Origin: Thiocystis violascens DSM 198
GTDB taxonomy: Bacteria > Pseudomonadota > Gammaproteobacteria > Chromatiales > Chromatiaceae
Assembly (NCBI RefSeq): GCF_000227745.2
Contig: NC_018012.1
Span: 558,001 to 622,000 of the forward strand
Reading direction: 5' to 3'
DNA length: 64,000 bases
Part shown: piece after piece, positions 1 to 8,475 of the stretch
How positions within the stretch are numbered: the first letter of the stretch is position 1
Layout of the letters: the number at the start of each line of letters is the position of its first letter
Program-made: the position numbers and the translations under genes
The notes under the pieces: generated by a model
The model's database searches: none
Told to the model about the DNA's origin: nothing
What the model saw: the letters and a program-made list of their open reading frames with translations, nothing else

Positions 1-257
1 AGTTGGGCTTCCTCCCGATAGACCTCGGTCAGCGTGGCGATGAGCGTGCCGCGTTTGCGTTTGCCGATCTGTCGGCTCAGGTTTTTGGGAAAGACCTTGA
101 CGCCTCCCAGATATTTGAAGAGATGCCGGCGTTTTTGAAAGGTTTCCAGATCGCCCAGATCCATTCCGAGTCGAGCGAAGGTTTCCGCAATGGCGTCGAA
201 GGCGTCGATGGTGGTGCCGTCGGCGTCCAGAATGACTAATTGCTCATCGTTATACAT
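1..257 (-). CDS. HAD-superfamily hydrolase, 3' end outside window
   Basis: The reading frame starts at the ATG at 257 and runs leftward off the window, so only the first 85 codons are present. The N-terminus carries the HAD motif I (ILDADGTTIDAF, first Asp as expected nucleophile) followed by a helical cap-like segment. HAD enzymes with this start are usually phosphatases acting on small phosphorylated metabolites such as phosphoglycolate. The substrate cannot be read from this fragment. It is transcribed in the same direction as the next two genes, from which it is separated by a short gap. Confidence 0.75.
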   Translation of the reverse strand, partial: MYNDEQLVILDADGTTIDAFDAIAETFARLGMDLGDLETFQKRRHLFKYLGGVKVFPKNLSRQIGKRKRGTLIATLTEVYREEAQ

Positions 258-280
258 CGGTCAAGACGGCGCTGGAGCGG

Positions 281-757
281 TCAGGGTAGGGCGCGAATGG
301 CATCGAGCGTCGCCTCGTAACGGTTTTTCCACTGCTCGGGCAGGGTGGATTCCTTGGCGCCCTGACAGCCGCCGACATCACGCAGGATGGTTGCAAAGTC
401 CTGTTCGAGTCGCTGCTCGGCGCGACGGTAACTGCGTTCGGGGAAGAGGTCATCCTTGACCGTCAGGACAGTGATGCGCAGCTTGCCGACCAGCAGTTTA
501 TTCAGATTCTCCATGCGGCGCCCGGAGACATCGCCCCGGCAACGGGCGTGGTACAGATCCGCCACGGATGCGGCCTCGACCGCCTCGACCAGAATCTTCC
601 GTGTTTCCTCGTCCGGGACATCCGCGGCGCCGGCCACGCTTGCGATGCAGGCCAGGAGGATCAGCCAGGTCAGCGGATGGCGAGACAGCGGTGCCGGTCT
701 TGGGCGCCGGCCTCCGAAACGCGACGAGAGACCGGTGCGGGTAAGCGCGGCAAGCAT
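281..757 (-). CDS. Hypothetical exported or membrane-anchored protein
   Basis: I do not recognise the family. From the ATG at 757 the protein is about 158 residues. It has a basic proline/arginine-rich N-terminus, then one hydrophobic segment ending in an Ala-rich stretch (ILLACIASVAGAAD) that looks like a signal peptide with a possible AxA cleavage site. The remaining 110 or so residues are soluble, charged and helical, with two cysteines that could form a disulphide. A TTG at 805 would give a longer version whose start overlaps the stop of the SDR gene by 4 bases, but the signal segment would then lie deep inside the protein, so I prefer 757. No clear ribosome binding site supports either. 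Confidence 0.5.
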   Translation of the reverse strand: MLAALTRTGLSSRFGGRRPRPAPLSRHPLTWLILLACIASVAGAADVPDEETRKILVEAVEAASVADLYHARCRGDVSGRRMENLNKLLVGKLRITVLTVKDDLFPERSYRRAEQRLEQDFATILRDVGGCQGAKESTLPEQWKNRYEATLDAIRALP

Positions 758-801
758 CGACTGTCGTTGTGTTGTGTCGGTGGCGAGTCCCACGATCAAT
801 C

Positions 802-1515
802 TCAACTCCGTCCGTATACGGGGATGGCCGCGCCCGTGATAGCACGGGAGGCATCCGAGGCGAGAAAGAGGACGACCTCGGCGAGCGCGTCGAGCGAGAC
901 CCAGGTTGAAAAGTCCTGATCGGGCATGGCCGCGCGGTTCTGGGGCGTGTCGAGCGTGCCGGGCAGGAGACAGTTCACGTTGATTCCCTGATGCTTGAGT
1001 TCATCGGCCAGGCTTTCGGTCAGGGCGATGACCGCGGCCTTGGATGCGCAGTACGGGGCCATGTGCCCGCTGCCCTTGGTGGCGGCGCGGGCGGAGATGT
1101 TAACGATTCGCCCGCTGCCGGCGTCCAGGAGTCGGGGGACCGTGGCACGGACGCAATTGAACACCGTCCGGGCGTTCAGGTCCATCATGAAATCCCAATC
1201 CGCGTCGCTGGTTTCATGGACGGGCGGCCCCATGGTGAAGCCGCCGGCGAGGTTGGCGACCACATGCAATTGCCCGAAACGCGCGATGACCTGGTCGACC
1301 ATCGCCGAAACCGCCGAGGGTTGCAAGAGATCCGCGGCGAAAATGTCCGTTTCGGGATCGGGTCCGAGTGCCTGTTGCGCGTCGGCGAGAGTTTGCGGAT
1401 CCCGACCGACCAGTGCCAGTCTGGCGCCATGCGTCGCGAAAGCGCGGGCGGTCGCGCGCCCGAGGTTCCCCGCTGCGCCCGTGATGAGGACGGTCTTGCC
1501 CTTGAGATGCTGCAC
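802..1515 (-). CDS. Short-chain dehydrogenase/reductase (SDR) family oxidoreductase
   Basis: Classical SDR of about 237 residues. A glycine-rich nucleotide-binding motif (TGAAGNLGRA) lies at the N-terminus, a NLAG motif in the middle, a serine-containing NISARAA segment, and the catalytic YxxxK pair in APYCASKAAV. The C-terminal ITGAAIPVYGRS is also typical of the family. The GTG at 1515 is chosen because AGGAGA lies just upstream and because it places the Rossmann motif close to the N-terminus; the longer upstream extension is low in quality. The substrate is unknown: it reduces or oxidises an alcohol/ketone with NAD(P)H. It is divergent from lapB. Confidence 0.85.
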   Translation of the reverse strand: MQHLKGKTVLITGAAGNLGRATARAFATHGARLALVGRDPQTLADAQQALGPDPETDIFAADLLQPSAVSAMVDQVIARFGQLHVVANLAGGFTMGPPVHETSDADWDFMMDLNARTVFNCVRATVPRLLDAGSGRIVNISARAATKGSGHMAPYCASKAAVIALTESLADELKHQGINVNCLLPGTLDTPQNRAAMPDQDFSTWVSLDALAEVVLFLASDASRAITGAAIPVYGRS

Positions 1516-1784
1516 GGTGTGGTCTCCTGAAACGAAGGTCTGTGGCGAATGCCGACTCAATGTCAAAAGGTGGGGTTCTGGACGATGAGGAACAACGTTC
1601 GGGCGAGATCCGGATCGGTATCCCGCACCATGCGACCCGCGCCCCAACCCTGTATGATTCGGTTCGTGAGCAATCGATTCGGATTCATCCGCCGCCTGTT
1701 ATGGACCTCCGACTGGATCCAGGTCGGCATTGCCCGTGCGCGGCGGATTCATGGGCGCGGTTTCCTGTTGAACGGATCGCTGAC
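1516..1784. promoter_or_regulatory. Divergent intergenic region between SDR gene and lapB
   Basis: About 270 bases separate the leftward SDR start from the rightward lapB start. Promoters for both directions should lie here. I cannot point to a convincing -35/-10 pair. In many gammaproteobacteria lapA precedes lapB; no lapA reading frame is visible in this gap. Confidence 0.35.
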
Positions 1785-2978
1785 ATGATCGAACTTCTTT
1801 TTTTGTTGTTACCGGTCGCGGCGGCCTCTGGCTGGTGGCTATCGCGGCGCGATTCGCGGGCCAAATGCGACGGGCTGGGACCGGCCCATCCGGATTTTCT
1901 GCGCGGACTGAATTATCTGCTGGAGGAACAGCCCGACAAGGCGATCGATCTGTTTCTGAAGCTTGCCGAAGTGAATGGCGAGACGGTAGAGACCCATCTG
2001 GCGCTGGGCAGTCTGTTTCGTCGTCGCGGCGAGGTGGATCGCGCGATTCGCATTCATCAGAACCTGGTCGAGCGCAAAAATCTCAGCGCCGAGCGTCGCG
2101 GTTACGCGCTGTTCGAGCTGGGTCAGGATTACATGTGCGCGGGGCTGCTGGACCGGGCCGAGGTGCTGTTTCAGGAACTGGTCGAACTCGACTTGCATCG
2201 CAAGCGGGCACTCCATGCCCTGCGGGATATCTATCAGCGCGAGCGCGACTGGGCCAAATGCCTGGAGGTCGCGGAGCGGCTCAGGCCAATGACCGAGCAA
2301 CCCATGGCGGTCGAGATCGCTCACTATCATTGCGAACTCGCCGAAGACGCGCGGCGCAAGGATGACCGGGAAACCGCGCAGCGGCAGTTGCTGCTGGCCC
2401 AGCAGGTCGATCCCAACGGCGTGCGTGCGGCGATGCTGGAGGGGCACGCGGCGCTGGACGACGGCGATCCGCAACGGGCCGTGATCCTGTTTCTGCGCGT
2501 GGCCGATCGGGGGGCCGCGTATGTTGCCGAGATTCTGCCTTCGCTCATCGACGCCCTGCGGCGCTCGGGTCGGGATGAGGTTCCCGAACTGCTCGGGGAT
2601 CTGGCTCGCCGTCATCCGAGTTCGCCCCTGATCCTGAGCCTCGCCGAGGTCTTGGAGCAGGCGCGCGACGCCGAGACCGCCCTCGATCTCTTGACCGAGT
2701 ATCTTTCCCGCCATGCGGATCTGGCGGCGCTCGAACGTCTGCTCGACCTCCTGGCCCAGGAGGCGGATGCAACTCGCCAGAACCGCCTGCGGGTTGCGCT
2801 GAACGTGACGCGACACCTGCTGGCTCGCCACCCCGTCTATCAATGCGAACAGTGCGGCTTCCAGGCGCGCTCGTTGCATTGGCAGTGTCCCAGTTGTAAA
2901 AGCTGGGGGACGGTCCTGCCGGTGCAGCCCGAGCCCATCGTCGCCCCTGAAATATCGCCGGAACGCCGGTTCGCTTGA
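1785..2978 (+). CDS. lapB: Lipopolysaccharide assembly protein B (LapB/YciM), TPR protein
   Basis: 397 residues, close to the usual length of about 390. One N-terminal membrane segment (MIELLFLLLPVAAASGWWL) is followed by TPR-type helical repeats over most of the chain. A C-terminal rubredoxin-like zinc/iron site (CEQCGF ... CPSCKSWG, from about residue 353) is the hallmark of LapB. The family tethers the TPR domain to the inner membrane and helps FtsH degrade LpxC, which limits LPS synthesis. An upstream in-frame extension exists, but the ATG at 1785 places the membrane anchor at the N-terminus as in known members. It is followed 42 bases later by pyrF, the conserved gammaproteobacterial neighbour. 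Confidence 0.93.
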   Translation: MIELLFLLLPVAAASGWWLSRRDSRAKCDGLGPAHPDFLRGLNYLLEEQPDKAIDLFLKLAEVNGETVETHLALGSLFRRRGEVDRAIRIHQNLVERKNLSAERRGYALFELGQDYMCAGLLDRAEVLFQELVELDLHRKRALHALRDIYQRERDWAKCLEVAERLRPMTEQPMAVEIAHYHCELAEDARRKDDRETAQRQLLLAQQVDPNGVRAAMLEGHAALDDGDPQRAVILFLRVADRGAAYVAEILPSLIDALRRSGRDEVPELLGDLARRHPSSPLILSLAEVLEQARDAETALDLLTEYLSRHADLAALERLLDLLAQEADATRQNRLRVALNVTRHLLARHPVYQCEQCGFQARSLHWQCPSCKSWGTVLPVQPEPIVAPEISPERRFA

Positions 2979-3020
2979 TCTGGTGCGTCTTCCATGCTTA
3001 ACCGCCCAGTCGCCACATGA

Positions 3021-3758
3021 GTGAAGAACGCCGTGTCTCAGTCTTTAACCCCGTCTCCGCGTATCATCGTCGCACTCGATTTTGCCGCCCAATCGCCCGC
3101 GCTTGCCCTGGTCGAACGACTCGACCCGGCGCGTTGCCGACTGAAAGTGGGTAAGGAACTCTTTACCCGCTTGGGGCCGGCATTCGTCGAAGCGCTTCAG
3201 CGGCGCGGTTTCGAGGTGTTTCTGGATCTCAAGTTCCATGACATCCCCAATACGGTCGCGGCGGCCTGCGAGGCTGCGGCCGACCTGGGCGTGTGGATGG
3301 TCAACGTGCATATCGCGGGCGGTTCGCGAATGCTGACGGAGACCCGCGAACGCCTGAGCCGGATGGCCCGTCCCCCCCTGCTGATCGGCGTCACGGTGCT
3401 GACCAGCCTGGACGAGACCGACCTGGCGGCGATCGGTTGTCCTGGCACGCCGCGCGAGCGGGTGCTGGCGCTGGCGCGTCTGGGGCAGGCCGCCGGGCTG
3501 GATGGGATCGTTTGCTCGCCGTTGGAAGCCGCCCTGGCGCGGGCGGCGCTGGGGCGTGAGTTTCTGTTGGTGACGCCCGGCGTCAGGCCCGCCGGGGTGT
3601 CCGTTGGCGATCAAAAGCGCGTCATGACGCCCGCCGAGGCGGTGGCCGCCGGGGCCGATTATCTGGTGATCGGGCGTCCGATCACCCAAGCGGCCGATCC
3701 GCTGGCCACCATCGTCGAGATCGAACGCGAGCTTGCGGGTCCGCCCGCAATCCCGTGA
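3021..3758 (+). CDS. pyrF: Orotidine 5'-phosphate decarboxylase
   Basis: Converts OMP to UMP, the last step of de novo pyrimidine synthesis, in the cytoplasm. 245 residues, a normal length. The catalytic signature [10 protein letters not shown] is present around residue 70, and the phosphate-binding C-terminal segment contains TPGVRP and [10 protein letters not shown]. The start is GTG at 3021; a second GTG at 3033 is possible. An ATG at 3017 is in another frame and is not used. It lies just after lapB, consistent with the common lapB-pyrF operon. Confidence 0.95.
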   Translation: MKNAVSQSLTPSPRIIVALDFAAQSPALALVERLDPARCRLKVGKELFTRLGPAFVEALQRRGFEVFLDLKFHDIPNTVAAACEAAADLGVWMVNVHIAGGSRMLTETRERLSRMARPPLLIGVTVLTSLDETDLAAIGCPGTPRERVLALARLGQAAGLDGIVCSPLEAALARAALGREFLLVTPGVRPAGVSVGDQKRVMTPAEAVAAGADYLVIGRPITQAADPLATIVEIERELAGPPAIP

Positions 3759-3889
3759 GTATTCTTGACCGCGTCTCGCCGTTTGCCGTGGATCCTGGCA
3801 TCTCCGGGAATCTTCGCGACAACTCGGATCGTTTTGAACGCGGTTTCACCATGAACCACTATTTTCATCAATCTTAAGGAGCAACAGCG

Positions 3890-4762
3890 ATGGCAAAGAT
3901 TCGTAAGGCAGTATTTCCAGTGGCTGGACTTGGGACGCGGTTTCTGCCGGCCACCAAGGCCAGTCCGAAGGAAATGATGCCGGTTGTCGACAAGCCACTG
4001 ATCCAATACGCCGCCGAAGAGGCCGAGGCGGCGGGCGTGGATCAGTTGGTGTTCATTACCGGGCGGAGCAAACGCTCCATCGAGGACCATTTCGATAAAG
4101 CCTACGAGCTTGAGGCAGAACTCGAAAGCGCGGGCAAGCAGGATCTGCTGCGCATCGTGCGCGGCGTGCTGCCGGCACTGGCCACCTGCATCTATGTTCG
4201 CCAGGCCGAGGCATTGGGTCTGGGGCATGCGGTGCTGTGCGCCAAGCCGGTGATCGGCGACGAAGCCTTCGCGGTGCTCCTTGCCGACGACCTTATTCAC
4301 AGTCCCGCCAAGGGTGTGGTCGAGCAGATGGCGGATGTCCATGCGCGCTATGGCTGTAGCGTGCTCAGCGTCCAGGAAGTGCCGCGCGAGGAAACCCATA
4401 AATACGGCATCGTGAAAGTCGAGAAAGGGCGCAACGGCGAGTTGCGGGTCGTCTCCATCGTCGAAAAACCGGCGCCTGCGGACGCCCCCTCGAATCTGGC
4501 GGTGGTCGGGCGTTATCTGCTTACGCCCAGGATTTTCGATAAACTCGAAAACACCCGCGAAGGCGCCGGCGGCGAGATCCAACTGACCGACGGCATCTCC
4601 GATTTGCTCCAGGACGAGCACGTCATCGCGCATCCCTTCGAGGGCAAGCGCTATGACTGCGGCAGCAAGCTGGGATATCTGCAGGCGACGGTGGAATATG
4701 GTCTCGCGCATCCCGAGCTTGGCGAGCGGTTTTCGGCCTATCTGCGCGCGTTTGGGCAGTAG
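3890..4762 (+). CDS. galU: UTP--glucose-1-phosphate uridylyltransferase
   Basis: Makes UDP-glucose from UTP and glucose-1-phosphate, feeding LPS, exopolysaccharide and trehalose-type pathways. 290 residues. The nucleotidyltransferase signature [19 protein letters not shown] sits at the N-terminus, with DKPLIQY after it and the conserved EKP of VEKPAP further on. The ATG at 3890 is preceded by AAGGAGCAAC, a good ribosome binding site. It stands 130 bases after pyrF, probably with its own promoter. Confidence 0.95.
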   Translation: MAKIRKAVFPVAGLGTRFLPATKASPKEMMPVVDKPLIQYAAEEAEAAGVDQLVFITGRSKRSIEDHFDKAYELEAELESAGKQDLLRIVRGVLPALATCIYVRQAEALGLGHAVLCAKPVIGDEAFAVLLADDLIHSPAKGVVEQMADVHARYGCSVLSVQEVPREETHKYGIVKVEKGRNGELRVVSIVEKPAPADAPSNLAVVGRYLLTPRIFDKLENTREGAGGEIQLTDGISDLLQDEHVIAHPFEGKRYDCGSKLGYLQATVEYGLAHPELGERFSAYLRAFGQ

Positions 4763-4814
4763 ATCGATTCTTTGAGTGCATCGGGACGAACGGAAAATCC
4801 TAAGCCTCTGAGGG

Positions 4815-4857
4815 TTAAGCCGTTCATGGTTCGAGGGCCTCACCACGAACGGCTTAA
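4815..4857. repeat. Dispersed palindromic repeat, copy 1
   Basis: Perfect 11-base arms (TTAAGCCGTTC and its complement GAACGGCTTAA) flank a 21-base centre containing GGTTCGAGGGCCTCACCAC. The centre matches, in inverted orientation, the element at 30629-30670. It lies between galU and the convergent hydrolase gene, where a stem-loop could end transcription or stabilise the 3' end of the message. Confidence 0.75.
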
Positions 4858-4913
4858 CTTAATGGCAGTGGAGCGACGGAGGCGCGCATGGAAGGCGCCC
4901 GGACGAACATTGT

Positions 4914-6167
4914 CTAACGTCCCCTGGTCAAGACGGAATAGAGCTTTCCCTCCGGGGTACGAAGCTCATAGCGCAGACGATTTTCCGGCGTTTCCCGGTT
5001 GAGCAGACGCATGAAGATGTCATCGAAGTATTCGGGTACCTCGAAGCTGAAATTGTGGAAATTGCGGGTTCGATTAATCGGAGTCACATCGACGAGGGTG
5101 ACCCTTTCGCTGCCCGGTTCGATGATCTCCAGCAGATCCGCGACGTCAGCCAGGTCGGCGTCCAGCGTGGACTCCGACAGGGTGTCTGGCGCGGTCTCAA
5201 GCGCGGGAGCGGTGGCACCGACCGACATCGCGTTCCCCTTGGACAGGGTGCTTTCACCGAGCCGGCGTCCGCGATTGATGGCCCGGCTGACCAGTAGCGC
5301 GCGATCGTTCGCGGACACATAGACCGTCGTGTGGTTCGCCAGCGCGGCGAGTTCGTGCTTGAACTGTTCGGTAAACCGCGCCCGACTGACATCGGGCGCG
5401 GTGAGTACCACCTCGGCGATTTCGGGCGCGGCGTCAGCCCAGGCCGGGTCGCGATAGAGCAGGCTAAAGGTGTCCGCCACCACCTGCGCGCCCATGCTAT
5501 TGGCGACCAGCCAGATCCGCTCGGGCGCGATCTCGTTCACGACGAGCTTCAGGGCTGCCGCCAGTTCCGCCGCCGAGTCGGTCGCCATGCGTTGAGCGCG
5601 CCGATACCCCCCCAGCGAACTGCCCTGATCGGCCGGCCAATCGAAGACCATCACCGGCGTATCGATATCGAGAATGTGCGACAGGAAAGCGGTTCCGCGC
5701 ATGGCGTGAGGAAAATCGGTACGGAAGCCGTGCACCAGAATGAGTAACGAACGCTGGGGCGAGTCCGCCACCATCCGGCGTAGCTGTCGACTGAAATCAG
5801 CCTGCTCTAATGCGGTTGTGTCAACGATCTGGATCTCTTCCTCCAGAAACCACATGCCCGCGTCCAGCCACATCCCAAGACCGAGCGTGGGTTGGATAGC
5901 CGTATCGAAGCGGCCAAACCGCAGTTGTTCATCCCGGGTTGCGCTCCAGCGCTCCTCCAGTGGCGCATCCGTGGTATTGGGGACGCGATTGGTGACATAG
6001 AAAAACCGGTAGACGCCATCCTCGCCGACCCGCGCCACCTGCATCCGCCGGAACTGAAAACTCTCGGCGCGCTCCAGTGTGCTGCTGGTGGAGAGGAAAT
6101 AGACGTAGGCGCCCGACCCAAGCAAAACCGCCAGAACCAAACCGCCGATCGTGAACAGTCGTTTCAT
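4914..6167 (-). CDS. Membrane-anchored alpha/beta hydrolase (DUF900-like)
   Basis: 417 residues. An N-terminal membrane segment (LFTIGGLVLAVLLGSGAYVYF) should anchor or export it. The middle has an oxyanion-type LILVHGFRTDF, then FDWPADQG, and the nucleophile region WLVANSMGAQVVAD, where Ser sits in the N-S-M-G context used by DUF900-type hydrolases rather than the canonical GxSxG. The family is widespread and its substrates are unknown. The gene is divergent from another alpha/beta hydrolase at 6374. Convergence with galU is marked by the palindrome at 4815. Confidence 0.8.
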   Translation of the reverse strand: MKRLFTIGGLVLAVLLGSGAYVYFLSTSSTLERAESFQFRRMQVARVGEDGVYRFFYVTNRVPNTTDAPLEERWSATRDEQLRFGRFDTAIQPTLGLGMWLDAGMWFLEEEIQIVDTTALEQADFSRQLRRMVADSPQRSLLILVHGFRTDFPHAMRGTAFLSHILDIDTPVMVFDWPADQGSSLGGYRRAQRMATDSAAELAAALKLVVNEIAPERIWLVANSMGAQVVADTFSLLYRDPAWADAAPEIAEVVLTAPDVSRARFTEQFKHELAALANHTTVYVSANDRALLVSRAINRGRRLGESTLSKGNAMSVGATAPALETAPDTLSESTLDADLADVADLLEIIEPGSERVTLVDVTPINRTRNFHNFSFEVPEYFDDIFMRLLNRETPENRLRYELRTPEGKLYSVLTRGR

Positions 6168-6296
6168 GAGATCTCCGTCGTCGCGTATCTGTGTGACAAG
6201 GGTGCTGACCGCTCCGCGCCTTGTCGTGTCTCCGGCGAGCGTCTACCATCCCGCCAAGGATATTCCAGGACACGATGATACCTTGCACGCCACGAT

Positions 6297-6359
6297 CCTT
6301 GTCCCTTGTCCCTTGTCCCTTGTCCCTTGTCCCTTGTCCCTTGTCCCTTGTCCCTTGCC
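6297..6359. repeat. Heptanucleotide tandem repeat (CCTTGTC)8 plus a variant copy
   Basis: Eight perfect head-to-tail copies of CCTTGTC occupy 6297-6352, followed by one variant CCTTGCC at 6353-6359. The tract lies between two divergent hydrolase genes and ends 14 bases before the GTG start of the rightward one. A TGA at 6365-6367, in frame with that GTG, shows the tract is not part of the coding frame. Copy-number change would therefore alter leader or promoter spacing, not the protein frame. Confidence 0.95.
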
Positions 6360-6373
6360 ACGGTTGAACGCGC

Positions 6374-7858
6374 GTGAAAAACCTGAAGCTGTTGAAATGG
6401 ATCCTGATTCTGGCTGCGCTCGGGCTGTTCGCCATCCTTGCCGCACGCGCCTACCTCGCGCATCGCGCCGCGCCGCTCGGTCCCTGGCATACGCATGTCC
6501 CGAATGAACTGACGGCCGCTGAGTTGGCGAGGTCCGATTGGACAGGTTATCTGGAGGTCGAATCGGCCATTTTCACCGAACTGGAGATGGCGGTGACCCG
6601 GCAACTGGATCCGGCGGATCGGGTGCCGGCCAATCGCTATTTCGACGGCAGTCCGCTTTATCCCGGTCGTTTCGCGCAGGACTGGAACCGCTCGTTCGTG
6701 CTGGATCCCGACGGACCGCCGGTCGGGGCCGTGGTTCTGCTGCATGGCCTGACCGATTCGCCCTACAGTCTGCGCAACATTGCCCGGCGCTACCGCGAGC
6801 ATGGCTATGTCGCGGTCGCGATCCGGCTGCCGGGTCATGGCACCGTTCCAGGCGGATTGACCGTGGTCGACTGGGAGGATTGGACCGCTGCCACCCAGCT
6901 TGCCGTGCGGGAGGCTCGGCGGCGCGCGGGTCCGGGCACGCCGCTGCATCTCGTCGGCTATTCGCAGGGTGGGGCGCTGGCGATGAAATACGCCCTTGAC
7001 GCCATCGATGACCCTGATCTGCCCCAGGCCGAGCGCATCGTGCTGATCTCGCCGATGATCGGTATCACCGCCTTTGCGCGATTCGCCGGTCTGCTGGGAC
7101 TTCCGGCGATCTTTCCCGCCTTCGCCAACGCGGCCTGGATCGGCGTGCTGCCCGAGTTCAATCCCTTCAAGTACAACTCCTTCCCCGTCAACGCGGCGCG
7201 GCAGTCCTCGCTGCTGTCGCGCCTGCTTCAGCGCCGTCTGGCGCGCGCCGCGCAGGATGGCCGACTCGACGCCTTGCCGCCCATTCTCACCTTTCAGTCG
7301 ATCGTGGATTTCACCGTGAGCACCCGGGCGATCGTGGACTCGCTCTATGCCCGACTTCCCGCGAACGGTAGCGAACTGGTTCTGTTCGACCTGAATCGCA
7401 GCGTCAAATTCGGTCCGCTGCTGCATTTTGGCGGCGATCTGGATCCCGCCCGCCTGCTGCCTGCCGCGCCGCGCGCCTACCGGACCACGCTCGTCACCAA
7501 TGCCGAGGCCGACCGTCGCGAGGTCGTTGCCCGCGTCATCCCGGCTGGAGAAACGACGGAACGCATCGACCGCCTGGGATTGCAATATCCATCCACGGTT
7601 TTCTCTCTCTCGCACGTTGCCTTGCCCTTTCCGTCGAACGATCCGCTCTACGGACTGGAGCCCGACGAAGCGGAGGATTTCGGTATCCGCCTGGGCGCCT
7701 TGTCCCTGCGGGGCGAGCGCGGGGCGCTGATCGTTGGCGCGGACATGCTGATCCGAATGTCCTCCAATCCATTTTTTCCCTATCTGCTCGATCGCATCGA
7801 GGAAGGAATCGACAGTTCGGCGTCCGGGCGTTCAGGGATTGATCGCGACAGGCTTTGA
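6374..7858 (+). CDS. Membrane-anchored alpha/beta hydrolase, serine aminopeptidase S33-like
   Basis: 494 residues. A single N-terminal membrane segment (WILILAALGLFAILAARAY) is followed by an alpha/beta hydrolase fold: VVLLHGLTDSPYSL (oxyanion loop), RLPGHGTVPGG, and the nucleophile elbow HLVGYSQGGALAM with canonical GxSxG. The C-terminal SLSHVALPF supplies a plausible catalytic His. Such proteins are usually carboxylesterases or lysophospholipases. The GTG at 6374 has no strong ribosome binding site and follows directly on the heptamer tract. Confidence 0.83.
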   Translation: MKNLKLLKWILILAALGLFAILAARAYLAHRAAPLGPWHTHVPNELTAAELARSDWTGYLEVESAIFTELEMAVTRQLDPADRVPANRYFDGSPLYPGRFAQDWNRSFVLDPDGPPVGAVVLLHGLTDSPYSLRNIARRYREHGYVAVAIRLPGHGTVPGGLTVVDWEDWTAATQLAVREARRRAGPGTPLHLVGYSQGGALAMKYALDAIDDPDLPQAERIVLISPMIGITAFARFAGLLGLPAIFPAFANAAWIGVLPEFNPFKYNSFPVNAARQSSLLSRLLQRRLARAAQDGRLDALPPILTFQSIVDFTVSTRAIVDSLYARLPANGSELVLFDLNRSVKFGPLLHFGGDLDPARLLPAAPRAYRTTLVTNAEADRREVVARVIPAGETTERIDRLGLQYPSTVFSLSHVALPFPSNDPLYGLEPDEAEDFGIRLGALSLRGERGALIVGADMLIRMSSNPFFPYLLDRIEEGIDSSASGRSGIDRDRL

Positions 7859-7879
7859 GGGGCAAGGGGCAAGGGGCAA
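7859..7879. repeat. Heptanucleotide tandem repeat (GGGGCAA)3
   Basis: Three perfect copies of GGGGCAA begin one base after the stop codon of the preceding hydrolase. Read on the other strand the unit is a one-base variant of the CCTTGTC unit at 6297, and it equals that tract's last copy (CCTTGCC) in rotation. The same repeat family therefore brackets the hydrolase gene. Confidence 0.9.
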
Positions 7880-7935
7880 TATAGCCGGTGAGCAGCTGCG
7901 GCGGTCATGCGTCGCGAAGATGTGCCCAGGTACAA

Positions 7936-7962
7936 AAAAGGCCGGCTGGTTGCCGGCCTTTT
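7936..7962. terminator. Bidirectional rho-independent terminator
   Basis: The arms AAAAGGCCGGC and GCCGGCCTTTT pair perfectly around a 5-base loop. On the minus strand the stem is followed by six T's, on the plus strand by four, so it best serves the leftward DsrC-like gene but can also end the rightward hydrolase transcript. Confidence 0.88.
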
Positions 7963-8001
7963 GCTCTTCCGCAAACGTCTCGTCGATGCGACGAATTCGC
8001 C

Positions 8002-8340
8002 TCAGTAGCCGCCCTTGCGCATCACCGCCGGCAGTCCCGCGATCTTGGTGCCCTGCTTGGTGGGTGCGAGCGGAAAGAGGGTGTACAGATCCTTGCTGGT
8101 CGGCTTGGAGCCCCAGAGTTTCCCCATGTCCTTGAGCACGACGCGCTCCATCGGCTGATTCTGGGCGTTATCGATATATTCCGCACGGAGATAATTGATC
8201 ACGTCCCAGTGTTTGTCGGTCAGTTCGATGCCTTCGATTTCCGCCAGCTTGCGCGCAACATCCTCGTCCCAGTCGGTGTAGTTCTCCAGATACCCATTAG
8301 CGGTTGTCTCGATGGTTTTGCCGTTGACCTCGATGGCCAT
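8002..8340 (-). CDS. DsrC/TusE-family protein lacking both C-terminal cysteines (RspA type)
   Basis: 112 residues, the same length as the DsrC in the dsr operon, with the family core (MAIEVNGKTIETTANGYL, the LTDKHWDVINYLR segment, YTLFPLAPTKQGTKIAGLP). The swinging C-terminal arm ends AVMRKGGY, so neither the penultimate-position cysteine nor the second conserved cysteine exists; there is no cysteine in the whole chain. It therefore cannot carry persulfide sulfur as DsrC or TusE does. Family members without these cysteines have been named RspA and are suspected to be regulatory. GAGGAG lies at the right distance before the ATG. The gene ends in a strong terminator and is the last of a leftward set. 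Confidence 0.88.
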   Translation of the reverse strand: MAIEVNGKTIETTANGYLENYTDWDEDVARKLAEIEGIELTDKHWDVINYLRAEYIDNAQNQPMERVVLKDMGKLWGSKPTSKDLYTLFPLAPTKQGTKIAGLPAVMRKGGY

Positions 8341-8475
8341 GATTCGCTTCTCCTCTTCGTCATTATTGTCGGCGCGCCACGGCCAGCATGACCGGCGCGA
8401 ATGTTTCAGGGCTTGATCAAAGCCGGCGAATTTTATGATTTTATGATGAAGCCGTCATCAAAACGATTTTTATCG

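Noticed and set aside
6297..6359. Heptamer tract as a CRISPR array
   Set aside because: Units are 7 bases without spacers; it is a simple tandem repeat.
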